Shown: one piece after another, positions 9,353 to 19,188 of the stretch
Numbering within the stretch: position 1 is the stretch's first letter
Layout of the letters: every line of letters starts with the position of its first letter
Assembly: GCA_963707575.1 (NCBI GenBank)
Contig: OY970171.1
Span: 496,001-560,000 of the forward strand
Length of the DNA stretch: 64,000 bases
Origin: Gaiellasilicea sp963707575
Lineage (GTDB): Bacteria; Actinomycetota; Thermoleophilia; Gaiellales; Gaiellaceae
Direction: 5' to 3'
Translations under genes and position numbers: made by a program
The notes under the pieces: generated by a model
The model's input: the letters and a program-made list of their open reading frames with translations, nothing else
The model's database searches: none
What the model was told of the DNA's origin: nothing

Positions 9353-11727
9353 CAGGCCGAGAGGTCGGCGACGGTGGCCCCGTCGGCCGAGTCGCTCTCG
9401 GTCGCGCCGACGAGGGGATGCTTGGCGAGCTCGTCCCGGACGGCCTTGCGCACCGCGCCGGTGCCGCGGCCGTGCACGACGCGAACCGTCGGCAGCCCCG
9501 CGAGCGAGGCTGCGTCGACGAAAGATCGCACCGCCTCGCGCGCCTCCTGTGCCGTCTGCCCGCGCACGTCGAGCTCGTCCGAGACGTCCCCGCGCGCGGC
9601 CGCGAGCACGCGCACCGCCGGCTCCTCGACCTCGCGTCCGCGGCCGTGCGCGTCGGGTCGCAGGCGCGCGAGCGCGATCCGCACGCGGTGGCCGCCGGAG
9701 CCGACCACCTCGGCCTCGTCGCCGTCGATCGCCGCGATCGTGCCGCGGACGCCGATCGCGGGCTCCTCGACGGGGTCGCCCACCGCGAGCGGCGCCAGCA
9801 GCTCCAGCGGCTGGTCGAGCGTGCGCAGCTTCTCCTCCGCACGCGACGCGCGCACGGACGCGGCGCCGAGGCGGCGGTCGCGCTCCCGCTCGGCCTCCGG
9901 TGCGCGGCGCGTCTCCTTGTGACGGCGGCGCGCGGCGCGGATCTCCTTCCGCAGCGCGTCGAGCTCGGCCCGGGCCTCGCCGAGGTCCCGCTGGGCCGCC
10001 GCCGCCGCGGCCTCGCGCTCGCGGTCCGCCGAGGCGCGCACCTTCGCGATCTCCGCCTCCAGCTCCGCCTCGCGCTCCTGGGCCTGCGCGCGCTGGCGCT
10101 CCATCTCCGCACGCGCGGTCTCCGCCGCCTCGCGCTCGTCGGTCGCCGCGCGCTCGGCCGCCTCCGCCTCGGCGAGCAGCTCTGCGACGCGCAGCCGCTC
10201 CGGCGCGACGCGGTCGCGTGCGTCGCGCACGACCGCCTCGTCGAGCCCGAGCCGCTCGGCCGTCTGGAGCGCGTGCGACGTGCCCGGGCGGCCCAGCGCG
10301 ATCCGGTAGAGCGGCTCGTGCGTCTCCGGGTCGATCCCGGTCGCGGCGTTGGCGGCGCCGTCGGTCGCGCTCGCCCACTCCTTCAGCTCGGGGTAGTGCG
10401 TCGTCACGACCGTCAGCCGCGCCTGGCGCGTGAGCCGCGTCAGCAGCGCCTGCGCCAGGGCGGAGCCCTCGGCCGGGTCGGTGCCGGAGGCGAGCTCGTC
10501 CACGAGCACGAGCGACCGCGGCGTCGCCGCGCGCAGGATCGCGATCAGGTTCGAGACGTGACCGGAGAAGGTCGAGAGGCTCATCTCGATCGACTGCGGG
10601 TCGCCGATGTCGGCGAGCACCTCGTCGAAGACGGGCAGCGCGGCGGTCTCGGCCGGCGGGCGCAGGCCAGACTGGTGCAGCAGCGCCGCGAGGCCGAGCG
10701 TCTTCAGCGCCACCGTCTTGCCGCCCGTGTTCGGCCCGCTGATGACGAGCGCGCGCAGGTCGCCGAGGTCGAGGTCGATCGGCACCGCGGTCCCGGGATC
10801 GAGCAGCGGATGCCGGGCGTCGACCAGGCGCACCTCGTCGGAGACCCGCACCGGCGCGCCGCGCCAGCGGCGCGAGAGCGTGCCGCACGCGACGGCGAGG
10901 TCGATCGCGCCCGTCGCCTCGACGAGCGCCGTGAGCGCGTCGGCCCGCTCGCCGACGGCGACCGACAGCTCGCGCAGGATCCGCTCCACCTCCTCGCGCT
11001 CCTCCGCGATCGCCTCCGACTGGCGGTTGGAGAGCTCGACGACCTCGAACGGCTCCACGAAGAGCGTCTGCCCCGAGCCGGAGGCGTCGTGGACGATCCC
11101 CTTCACGCTCGAGCGCGAGCTCGCCTTGACCGCGAGCACGGGCCGGCCGCCGCGCATGGCGACGAAATCCTCCTGCAGGTGCTCGGCGAGGCTGGGCGAG
11201 CGGGCGAGCCGGCGCAGCTCGTCGGCGACGCGCTGGCGGCCGTCGCGCAGCTCGCGGCGCAGCTTGCGCAGGCGCGGCGAGGCGTTGTCGCGCAGGTCGG
11301 AGCCGTCGTCCTCGACGCAGCGGGAGATCTGCTCCTCGACCGCGGCGAGAGTCCGCTCGATCGCCTCGGCAATCTCGCGCAGCAGCGGCGCGAGCTCGCG
11401 GTGCTCGTCGAGCGCGGCGCGGGCGCGGAGGCCGCCGGCGATGGATGCGCCGATCCGTCCGAGTGGCTCCACGGTGAGCGTGCCGCCGCGTCCGGCATGC
11501 GCGGCGGCCTCTCGCACGTCGTGGATCCCGTGCAGCGGCGGCTCCTCCGCGATGTCGAGCAGCGCGACCGCCTCGGACGTCAGGGCTTGCCGCCGCCCGA
11601 CCTCGTGCGGGTCGCCCGACGGCGCGAGCTCGCGTGCGAGCTCGGCGCCGTGGGGCGTCTGAGTCGATCCCGCCAATCGCTCGGCGACGACGGGGAACTC
11701 AAGGGCAATGAGCGCGTCGAGGTGCAC
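9352..11727 (-). CDS. mutS2: MutS2 ATPase/Smr endonuclease
   Basis: A full-length MutS2 of 791 aa, like the family norm (about 780-800). An N-terminal lever/clamp coiled-coil region precedes the ABC-type ATPase. The ATPase has Walker A GPNTGGKT near residue 330, signature STFSGHVSNL and Walker B LVLVDELASGTD. A long Glu/Arg-rich coiled coil follows (about 490-620). The C-terminal Smr nuclease domain has LDVRGQTAQEA and VHGRGTGAVRKAV. MutS2 suppresses recombination and, in Bacillus, senses and splits collided ribosomes. The start is GTG 11727, 25 bp after the DEAD-box helicase stop, in one operon with acVLRF1. Confidence 0.97.
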   Translation of the reverse strand: MHLDALIALEFPVVAERLAGSTQTPHGAELARELAPSGDPHEVGRRQALTSEAVALLDIAEEPPLHGIHDVREAAAHAGRGGTLTVEPLGRIGASIAGGLRARAALDEHRELAPLLREIAEAIERTLAAVEEQISRCVEDDGSDLRDNASPRLRKLRRELRDGRQRVADELRRLARSPSLAEHLQEDFVAMRGGRPVLAVKASSRSSVKGIVHDASGSGQTLFVEPFEVVELSNRQSEAIAEEREEVERILRELSVAVGERADALTALVEATGAIDLAVACGTLSRRWRGAPVRVSDEVRLVDARHPLLDPGTAVPIDLDLGDLRALVISGPNTGGKTVALKTLGLAALLHQSGLRPPAETAALPVFDEVLADIGDPQSIEMSLSTFSGHVSNLIAILRAATPRSLVLVDELASGTDPAEGSALAQALLTRLTRQARLTVVTTHYPELKEWASATDGAANAATGIDPETHEPLYRIALGRPGTSHALQTAERLGLDEAVVRDARDRVAPERLRVAELLAEAEAAERAATDEREAAETARAEMERQRAQAQEREAELEAEIAKVRASADREREAAAAAAQRDLGEARAELDALRKEIRAARRRHKETRRAPEAERERDRRLGAASVRASRAEEKLRTLDQPLELLAPLAVGDPVEEPAIGVRGTIAAIDGDEAEVVGSGGHRVRIALARLRPDAHGRGREVEEPAVRVLAAARGDVSDELDVRGQTAQEAREAVRSFVDAASLAGLPTVRVVHGRGTGAVRKAVRDELAKHPLVGATESDSADGATVADLSA

Positions 11728-11752
11728 GCGCCCGAGTGTACGACCGCCGGTT

Positions 11753-12940
11753 CTAGCGGCGGCGCCGGCGGCGCTGCCCAGAGCCGGAGCCCGAGCCGGC
11801 CGAGCGTGCCGGCCGCGTCGAGACCGTCATCCCGGAGGCGGCGAACTGCTCGCCGTGGCCGAGTCGCGTGGCGAGCCGGCCGACGTCGTTCCGCTGCTCC
11901 GGGAGCACGAGCGTGACGCCGTTGCCGCTGCGTCCGGCGCGGCCGGTGCGGCCGATCCGGTGCACGTAGTCGTCGTCGCCGTGCGGCGGGTCGAAGTTGA
12001 TCACGTGCGTGATGTCGTCCACGTCGAGGCCGCGGGCGGCGACGTCGGTGGCGACGAGCGTCGAGACGCGACCCGACTCGAACTGCTTCAGGGCGCGCTC
12101 ACGCTGGTTCTGCGAGAGGTTGCCGTGCATCGCGACGGTCGGGATCCGGTGCTGGCGCTCGAGCTTCCGCGCGAGCTTGTCGGCGCCGTGCTTCGTCCGC
12201 ACGAAGACGAGCGCGAGGCCGCGCTCGGCCCGGAGCTGCTCGACGAGCCGCTCCAGCTTGTCCTCCGAGGTGACCGCGACGAAGGCGTGCTCGATCTCGC
12301 CACGCTCGGCCTCGGCCGGCAGGGCGCCGCGCACGTGCGAGGCGTTGACGGTGTAGGCGCGGGCGAGCTCGGCGACGGCGCCGTCGAAGGTGGCGCTGAA
12401 GAGCATCGTCTGCCGGTTCTCCGGCACGCCGCGGAGGATGCGGTCGACCTGGGGCTTGAAGCCCATGTCGAGCATCCGGTCGGCCTCGTCGAGGACGAGC
12501 ACGCGGACGTCGTTCAGCTTCACGGCCCGGCGCTCGATCAGGTCGAAGAGCCGGCCCGGCGTGGCGACGAGGATGTGCGCGTTGCGCGCCTTGCTGATCT
12601 GCGCGCCGATCGGGGCGCCGCCGTAGACGGTGACCACCTTGAGCCCCTTGACGGCCGCGAGCGGCTGCAGGTCGGCCGCGACCTGGAGCGCGAGCTCGCG
12701 GGTCGGGACGAGCACGAGCGCGCCGGGGCGGGCGTTCGAGCCGGCCGTGCGCTCGACGAGCGGCAGGCCGAAGGCGAGTGTCTTCCCGGAGCCGGTCGGC
12801 GACTCCGCAAGGATGTCGAGACCGGCGAGTGCGTCCGGGAGGACGAGATGTTGGATTGCAAAGGGATGCGTGATCCCCTGCTTCTGGAGCACGGTGGCGA
12901 CAGGCGCGCTGACGCCGAGCTCCTGAAAGGACTTGGACAT
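11753..12940 (-). CDS. DEAD-box ATP-dependent RNA helicase
   Basis: A 395-aa helicase of the RhlE/CsdA type. Motifs in order: Q motif region (ITHPFAIQ), Walker A SPTGSGKT, PTRELALQ, ATPGRLFD, DEAD in LVLDEADRMLD, SATF, HGNLSQNQRERAL, VATDVAARGLDVDD and HRIGRTGRAG. A short basic tail of Gly/Ser/Arg residues ends in RRRRRR, an RNA-binding type tail. ATG 12940 is preceded by a good ribosome site (AGGAG, 9 bases upstream). The in-frame extension to 13132 has no such signal. It heads an operon with mutS2 and acVLRF1. The leader from 12941 to 13116 holds no other gene. Confidence 0.95.
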   Translation of the reverse strand: MSKSFQELGVSAPVATVLQKQGITHPFAIQHLVLPDALAGLDILAESPTGSGKTLAFGLPLVERTAGSNARPGALVLVPTRELALQVAADLQPLAAVKGLKVVTVYGGAPIGAQISKARNAHILVATPGRLFDLIERRAVKLNDVRVLVLDEADRMLDMGFKPQVDRILRGVPENRQTMLFSATFDGAVAELARAYTVNASHVRGALPAEAERGEIEHAFVAVTSEDKLERLVEQLRAERGLALVFVRTKHGADKLARKLERQHRIPTVAMHGNLSQNQRERALKQFESGRVSTLVATDVAARGLDVDDITHVINFDPPHGDDDYVHRIGRTGRAGRSGNGVTLVLPEQRNDVGRLATRLGHGEQFAASGMTVSTRPARSAGSGSGSGQRRRRRR

Positions 12941-13116
12941 TGTTCTACTCCTACTGAGTTTTGATTTGTCTGAGACGCAACTGCCTCGGACAACCCTCAG
13001 CGGGAGGAACGAAGAGCCAGATCTCCACGGAGCCGGATGGCGCCGTGGGCACACCGTAGCAACAGTTCGCGGCCCGTCCCTCCCCCGCCTGGGTGTCGGC
13101 TCGGTAATCTCGGTAG

Positions 13117-13515
13117 ATGAGCGACGGTCCACGTCTCGAGGTGCGCGAGCCCGAATCCGGCACGAACGAGGTTGCAGCCCTCTACGACCCGGCGTCGCCG
13201 TTCGGCGGCGACACGCCGGTGGCGTGGCTCGAGTACGACGAGGGCCGCGGCCGGCTGCGCTGGTACGTGCGGCCGCGGGCGGCCACGAGCGGTGACGAGT
13301 CGATGCGCGCGCCCTCGCTCGAGTACGTGACGACCCTCGCGGGCGGCGACGAGGCGCTGATCGAGCAGATCGCCGAGGTCACGTCGAGCTACAGGCGGCT
13401 GGCGACGAAGTACGCCTCGAAGCTGGAGAAGTCGCGCGACCGCAGCGACCGCATGACGTCGCAGCAGCTGCGCAACGACCTCCGCTCGGACGGCCTGAAG
13501 CTCAGCCACAGCTGA
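13117..13515 (+). CDS. Uncharacterised protein (132 aa)
   Basis: I do not recognise this soluble, acidic protein. It begins MSDGPRLEVREPESGTNEVA and has a C-terminal helical, charged part (SSYRRLATKYASKLEKSRDR). The ATG at 13117 is the first in frame and the codon use is typical. It is transcribed away from the DEAD-box helicase and converges on the gene at 13526 with an 11-bp gap. Confidence 0.65.
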   Translation: MSDGPRLEVREPESGTNEVAALYDPASPFGGDTPVAWLEYDEGRGRLRWYVRPRAATSGDESMRAPSLEYVTTLAGGDEALIEQIAEVTSSYRRLATKYASKLEKSRDRSDRMTSQQLRNDLRSDGLKLSHS

Positions 13516-13525
13516 GGCTCGGCCT

Positions 13526-13843
13526 TTACTGGCCGGAAAGCGGCGTGCCCCGCAGGTGGGCGAACGTGACCGCGTACGGAACTGTCTCCACCACCTCGGC
13601 TTCGACGGTCGCGGTGACCTTGTCGCGCAGCGCCATCCGGGCGACCCGATGGTGCTCGGCCACCTCCTCGCTCTCCCAGAGCGCGATCACCTGTGTGACC
13701 CCCAGCTCCTCGTTGCTGAGCATCAGGAGGCCTCCGAAGCCTTCGATGTCGCGGAGCCAGTCGATCATCGTCTCGCCGACCATCTCGGCGATCTCGGCCA
13801 TGTTCTCGGTCGACCCGCGGGTCGTCGTCACGCTCGCGTACAT
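13526..13843 (-). CDS. Uncharacterised ABM/antibiotic-monooxygenase-like small protein
   Basis: A 105-aa protein starting MYASVTTTRGSTENMAEIAE. The ATG at 13843 has a strong ribosome site (GGAGGATCCG just upstream), so the longer frame to 13888 is rejected. The pattern of a beta strand, helix, GGLLMLSNEE, then VIALWESEEVAEHH resembles dimeric alpha/beta-barrel (ABM-like) proteins, which include monooxygenases and stress proteins. No catalytic residues can be named. It lies just downstream of the large helicase on the same strand, 19 bp beyond that gene's stop. Confidence 0.6.
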   Translation of the reverse strand: MYASVTTTRGSTENMAEIAEMVGETMIDWLRDIEGFGGLLMLSNEELGVTQVIALWESEEVAEHHRVARMALRDKVTATVEAEVVETVPYAVTFAHLRGTPLSGQ

Positions 13844-13862
13844 CGGATCCTCCTCGCGCGGA

Positions 13863-16800
13863 CTATGGCGCTGCTGACAGTTCCACAAACCTGCAGAGCG
13901 CGTTCGCGAGCCGCATCTGCGGGATCGAGCGGCAGTTGACCTCCAGCAGCCGCGGGCTCGCGACCAGGTACGCGAGGCACTGCGCGCGCGAGATGGCCAC
14001 GTTGAGCCGGTTGCGCGAGAGCAGGAACTCGAGCCCGCGCGGGACGTCCTCCCCGCTCGAGCTGGCCATCGAGTAGAGCACGACGAGCGCCTCCTGGCCC
14101 TGGAACTTGTCCACGGTGCCCACGCGCACGGAAGCCGGCAGCGCCTCCCGCAGCGCGTTCACCTGCGCGTTGTAGGCGGCGACGACGATCACGTCCTCGA
14201 TTCCGTGCGCGCGGAGACGCTCGACCTCCGCGCACACGACCGCGACCTCTTCCGCCGACTCCTGACGGTGGCCCTCGTGCTCGACGGCGAGGTACCGGAG
14301 GCCTGTCCCGAGCGGCGTCGTCCGTCCCGCCGCGACCGGCGCCGGCTCCAGCCGGCCCTCGTAGAACTCCTCCGAGATGTAGCCGCAGACGTCCGGGTGG
14401 AGGCGGTAGGTGCGTTCGAGGAAGAGGCCGCGGTCGGGCGGGACCGTCGCGTCGCCGCCGAGCAGGTGCCGCAGCACCGACGCGCCGCTGCCGGCGGGGT
14501 GCGTCCCCTGGATCACCTGGTCGAGCTGCTGCGGGTCGCCGACGAGCACGACGTTCCGCGCCGCCGTCCCCATCGCGAGCGCGTCTGCGAGCGAGACCTG
14601 CCCGGCCTCGTCGACGAAGAGGTAGTCGACCTGCTGGTTCTCGCGCGCGAAGAGCCAGGACGTGCCGGCGGCGAGGTCGGCGCCGACGCACTCGTCGGCA
14701 TGCTCGACGTCCTTGACCGCGTCGCGGCCGTAGTAGGACTCCGGGTTGCCGGCGCTCGCCTTCTTGCGCCCGTCGAAGGCGATTCCGAGCTCCGCCGCCG
14801 CCTCGACCACGGCGTCGAGCAGGTTGTGGATCGCCTTGTGGCTCGTCGACGCGACGCCGACCGACTTGCCGTTCGCGATCAGGTGGGCGATCAGCCGTCC
14901 CGACGTCCACGTCTTCCCGGAGCCGGGCGGCCCCTGGATCACGAGGTGACGCTCGTTCAGCGAGAGCACGAGCTCCTTCATCTCGTCGAGATCGGAGGTC
15001 TGAACGGAGCGGTCGAACGGCTCGCGGCGAAGGATCGACTCGGCCGCGGGGTAGCGGCGGTCGCCGGCGAGGAGCGAGCGGCCGAGCCGCATGAGCGCCT
15101 CCTCCTGCTCGGGCGTGTTGAACGCGCTCTTCGGAAGGATCGACTCGGGCAGGTCGACGTCGTCGAAGCTGCGTCCGCGCTTGAGCGTGAGCCGCCGTTC
15201 GTCTCGGTCGACGTCCGTGATCGCTCCCGGCGACTTGAGCGTGGCTCGATCGACGGTCTGCTGCCCTTCGCGGATCTTGTGCTCCTGCGGCGGGAAGCTG
15301 AGCGTGTACGCCCAGGAGCGGTCGACGCGCGTCGGCTCTCCGGCGACGGTCAGGCCGGCGATCGCCTCGGGATCCTCGAGCAGCTCCTCCGGCGTCATCT
15401 CGATGCGGTCGAAGTAGGCCCACCAGACCGGCTTGCGCTCGCGGTCGTGGTAGTCGAGCAGCTGCGCGGCGAGCTCCTCCCCGGCGTCGAGCAGCTGCGT
15501 GCGCAGCTCGGCGCGAACCTCCTTCACCTCCGGGAGCGGCTTCGCCTCCTTCGGCTCGGGCGGCGGGAACGGCCCGAACTGCGCCAGCGCCTCGGCGCGC
15601 CGCTCGAGCAGCCAGTCGCGCAGCAGCCGCGTCGCGATGCAGTCCTCTTTGTTGTAGGCGTCGATCTGGTCGAGCAGCGCCTGCTCGCCGGTCTGCATCC
15701 ACTGCTCGAAGATCACGATCGAGGCGCCGCCGTCCTTCACCTCCGCCTGGCGCTCGAAGTCGAGGAAGGCCTCGAGCTCCTTCAGCCCGTAGCCGGGCCG
15801 CGAGACGCGAACGGCGTTGCGGACGACGCGGTAGAGGTCGACGAAGACCTCGCGGCGGAGCAGGTCGTCGAGCTCGCGCTCGCGGGTGCCGTAGCGGCCC
15901 ATCAGGCGCTTGAGCGCGGTGATCTCGTAGGGCGCGTAGTGGTAGACGTGCAGGTCGGGGAAACGCGCGAGGCGCTCGTGGACGAGGTCGACGAACTGCT
16001 CGAACGCGAGCCGCTCGGTCTCGTGGTCGTGCGCGTGGAGCGGCGTGAAGTTGCCGTCGACGTCGAGGATCCCCCAGAGGTACTCGAGCGAGCCGTCGGC
16101 GTCCCAGAACGGGTTGCCCTCGAAGTCGAAGAAGAGGTCGCCGGGCGAGGGGTCGGGCAGAAGCGAGAAGCCGGCTTCGGGCTGCGGTTGGAGAAGCTTG
16201 AACGCGTCGACGCCGGTCTCACGCGCGTGCAGCTGGAGCTCGGCCTGCTCGCGGTTCTTCGACCACGAGTCGGCGCTGATCCCGGCCGGCACGGGCTCGG
16301 CGGGCGAGCGCCCGAGGGCGGCGAGCGTCGTGATCCCGGCGGCTTCCAGCCGCTCGATCTGCGACCGGTAGACCCCGGCGACGCGGGAGAGGTGGTCGAC
16401 GGAGTCCCAGTAGGCGTCGCAGATCGGCTTGAAGTCGCAGATCGAGCAGTGGTCGACCGGGTAGGGCTCGGTGGGCGGCGGGTCGGCGACGAAGCGCTCG
16501 AGCCGCGAGCGGACGCGCCGGTAGTAGGCGGCGAACTCGCCGGGTCTGAAGGTGGCTTGCGTGCCGTTCCCGAGCAGCACGTGGATGCGCTCGGGCTCGC
16601 GGCCCTGGATGCGCGCGAGCTGCTCGTTGTAGAAGAGGAGCTGGAGGATGTAGGCGGGCTTCGCGGAGCGCGCGAGCTTGGTGTCGAGCGCCTCGTAGGT
16701 GCCGTCCGGCTGCTTCATCAGGAAGTCGGCGACGCCGCGCCAGCTCTCGTGGGCGAGGACGCCCTGGTAGATGACGTCGTGCTCGGCGGCTCTTGATCGC

Positions 16801-17058
16801 CTCGGCGGTGACGCGGGCGGCTGCGTCGTAGTCGCCTTCGGGGTCGGGGAGCTCGAGGATGGTGTTGCCCTCGGCGCGGAGCTGCTCGAGGTAGGCGCGC
16901 TCGTGCTCGAGCCCCTTGCGGAAGATCAGCTCGGCCTGCTCGTTCTCGACCTCGGGCTTCGCGAGCTCCCCGCGCGCGTGGCGCAGCGAGAGCGTCGTCA
17001 GGTGCTCGCAGGCCAGGAAGGCCGTGACGTCGGACGGCGAGAGGCTGGAGGCGATCAT
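13863..17058 (-). CDS. TM0106-type RecB-like nuclease / RNase H-like / SF1 helicase fusion (one frameshift)
   Basis: A three-part DNA-processing enzyme of about 1065 aa. Residues 1-250 form a Cas4/RecB-like PD-(D/E)XK nuclease. It has GVADFLMKQPDGTYEALDTK as active site, QLLFY and a cysteine group HCSICDFKPICDAYW that may hold an Fe-S cluster. Next comes an RNase H-like (YprB type) domain opening DLFFDFEGNPFWDADGSLEY. The last 400 residues are a Dna2/UvrD-like SF1 helicase: QGPPGSGKT, FVDEAGQVSLADAL, LVGDPQQLDQV, GTVDKFQGQE and SRNRLNVAISRA. The frame breaks near 16790; dropping one C rejoins it. ATG 17058 was chosen because homology begins at once. Confidence 0.88.
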
Positions 17059-17202
17059 GCTGCAAGTACACCCGCTAAGAGTTGCCGATGAACCGGTCGC
17101 CGTTCGTTCCTGGACATCTTCCAACCCGTTCGGACGCCGCCGGTCTGAGCGTGCCGCAACAGAGAATGCCTGCGGTCTTGAAAACCGCATCCCTGATGCA
17201 AC

Positions 17203-18108
17203 CTACGAGCGGCGCGCAAGCGCCCCGAGGTAGACACCGGCGCAGACGATCGCGCCGCCGACGACCGTGGTCACGGTGATCTCCTCGTCCGCGACCAGGG
17301 CGCCGAGGGCGATCGCGACGACGGGCATCGTCACGAAGATGTACGCCGTCGACGAGGCCGTCCAGCGCTGCACCACGACCAGCACGAGCAGGAAGAGGCC
17401 GACCGTGGCGGCGACGAGGTAGGCGAGCGCGAGCTGGGTCTCGCCTTCGGCGGGTAGCACCAGGCTCTCGCCGGCCGCCGCCGACACGACGAGCAGCACC
17501 GCCGCGCCCGCGCTCATGCCGACGAAGTTCATCGCCACCGGGTGCTCGCGGCCGACGAGCTTCGAGACGACGAACGCCTCGGACGCGCAGAGCGCGGCGA
17601 CGCCGAGTAGGGCGAAGGAGCCGAGGCCGAAATCCGTCGACCCGGGCTGGAAGAAGACCAGCGCCGAGCCGCCGAACGCGATCACCGAGCCGGCGAGGGC
17701 GCGGGCGTCGAGGTGCTCCATCCGATGTGCGACGGCGAGCAGCAGCGTCAAGAGCGGGCCGATCGAGACCACGACGGCGGCCACGCCGGCCGTCACCTCC
17801 TGCATCGCCAAATACATACAGCCGTACGCGGCGGCGAATGCGAGCAACCCGTAAACGACGATCAGGGCGAGCGCGCGCCCACGCGGGAAGGACAGCCGCA
17901 GGGCCACGAAGAGCACGCCGAAGACGACCGCCGCGCCCGCAAAGCGGAGGCCGGCGCCCCAGATCGGATCGAGCTCGCGGTTGCTGTAGCGGATCGCGAC
18001 GTAGTTCGAGCCGCCGATCACGACGGCGCCGGCGAACGCGCTCAAGGCCAACCGGTCGGGCGCCTGCTCGACCTCCGTCGCCACCACCGCCGCGCTCACC
18101 TCGTCCAC
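17203..18108 (-). CDS. EamA-family (DMT) transporter
   Basis: A 301-aa membrane protein of ten predicted helices arranged as two EamA repeats, the fold of drug/metabolite exporters. Helices alternate with short loops such as RYSNRELDPIWGAGLRFAGA at the end of helix 1 and the start of helix 2, and LLGVAALCASEAFVVSKLVG opening the second repeat. The substrate cannot be read. The start lies 7 bp after the stop of the pseudokinase gene, so it is probably co-transcribed. Between this gene and the helicase at 17058 there is a 145-bp spacer with one small hairpin (17171-17189). Confidence 0.88.
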   Translation of the reverse strand: MDEVSAAVVATEVEQAPDRLALSAFAGAVVIGGSNYVAIRYSNRELDPIWGAGLRFAGAAVVFGVLFVALRLSFPRGRALALIVVYGLLAFAAAYGCMYLAMQEVTAGVAAVVVSIGPLLTLLLAVAHRMEHLDARALAGSVIAFGGSALVFFQPGSTDFGLGSFALLGVAALCASEAFVVSKLVGREHPVAMNFVGMSAGAAVLLVVSAAAGESLVLPAEGETQLALAYLVAATVGLFLLVLVVVQRWTASSTAYIFVTMPVVAIALGALVADEEITVTTVVGGAIVCAGVYLGALARRS

Positions 18109-18115
18109 CGACCGC

Positions 18116-19178
18116 CTACCCGGCCTCGGTCGTCGTCGCCTCCGTCGTCGTCGGCGGTGGCTCCTCGGTCGTCGTCGGCGGCGGCGGCTCGGTGGTCGTC
18201 GGCGGCGGCTCGGTCGTCGTCGCGGGCGGCGGCTCGGTCGTGGCCGGAGGCTCGGTCGTCGTGGGCGGCGGCTCCGTCGTCGTCGCGGGCGGCGCCGTCG
18301 TCGTCTGCTCGGTGCTCGTGCCCGCGGTGGTCGTGCCGGTGGTGGTCGCGTCGGTGGTGTCGGCGGTCGTGGTCGGCGGAGGCGCCTCGGTCTCCTCCTC
18401 CGTCGATTCGCCCGTGGTCGGACCTGACGTCGACTCCGTGGTGGGATCGGTCGTGTCCGAGCCGTCGGAGGTCGCGAAGTACGCCGCGCCCAGGCCCGCG
18501 ACCAGCAGGAACGCGGCGATCGCGACGGCCGCGACGACGCGCCGTCGGCCAGCAGGCGTCGGCTCCGGCGGCGCCGCGCGAGGCGCTGCGATCACCGTCG
18601 TCGGCTCGGCCGACGACGGCGACCGGGCGGATGTCGTCGAGCCGTGCGGCCAGCTCGGAGCTGTCGAGCTCGCCGGCGAGCGCAGCGGCGGCGACCGGGC
18701 CGAGCGCCGGCGCGGCGGTCGCCAGCGACTGCAGGATCGCGCCGAACGCCAGCACGTCGTCCTGCGGCTCGCCCTCGGCGGTGAAGTCGGCCACCTTCGC
18801 ACGGTCCTCCGCGTCGAAGAGGACGTTCGCCTCGCTGAGCGCGCCGTGCGCGACGCCCTGCCCGTGCGCATAGGCCAGAGCGGCCGCGACGTCACTCGCG
18901 GCGACCTGGGCGGCGTCCTCCGAGAGAGAGGCCGCTCCGCGCTCCTCCAGCGATCCGCCGGGCAGGTACTCCCGCACCACGAACTGCTCGCCGTCGGCCT
19001 CTCCGTGGTCGAAGACGCGCGCGATGCTCGGGTGCGAGAGCAACGCAGCCCCCGTCGCGCCGGACGCGCCGAGCCGCACGACCACCTCCCGCCCGAGCTC
19101 GGTGTCGGTCGCCCGCCAGCTCGAGCCGCCGAGCGGCTCGTTCAGCGCATAGCGCCCCGCGATCAGTCGCTCGTCCAC
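18116..19178 (-). CDS. Membrane-anchored Ser/Thr pseudokinase with Thr/Pro-rich tail (one frameshift)
   Basis: A kinase-fold protein of about 353 aa from GTG 19178. The N-lobe (IAGRYALNEPLGGSSWRATD) and C-lobe are recognisable, but key residues are gone. VAIK lysine is replaced (EVVVRL), HRD reads VAHGALSEANVLF without the catalytic Asp, and DFG reads DFT. The lobe is also short, so it is probably catalytically dead. A transmembrane helix (VVAAVAIAAFLLVAGLG, about residue 215) is followed by some 120 extracellular residues made of Thr-Glu-Pro repeats. A frame break near 18618, repaired by removing one C, lies before the helix. It sits between a VOC gene and an EamA gene. Confidence 0.8.
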
Positions 19179-19188
19179 CGTCGTCCTG

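Noticed and set aside
9418..11916. An 832-aa open frame opposite mutS2, and similar long frames opposite lhr (35389-38523) and the nuclease-helicase (14205-16796).
   Set aside because: High GC with strong third-position bias produces long open shadows. Their proteins are Arg/Leu/Glu/Asp repeats without motifs, while the sense genes carry full family signatures.
13844..13888. Upstream extension of the small gene at 13526 (start MWNCQQ).
   Set aside because: The ATG at 13843 has a strong ribosome site and begins the ordered domain. The extension overlaps the end region of the helicase gene without support.
17171..17189. A stem-loop TGCGGT-CTTGAAA-ACCGCA that looks exactly like the anticodon arm of tRNA-Ser(UGA).
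   Set aside because: No T-arm (GTTCGAnTC), D-arm or pairing acceptor stem is present within 90 bp on either side or strand. It is treated as a chance hairpin or tRNA scrap.
18116..18480. Regular short repeats that could suggest a CRISPR or tandem DNA array.
   Set aside because: The repeats are codons for Thr-Glu-Pro runs within the pseudokinase tail, have no spacers, and vary at the base level.
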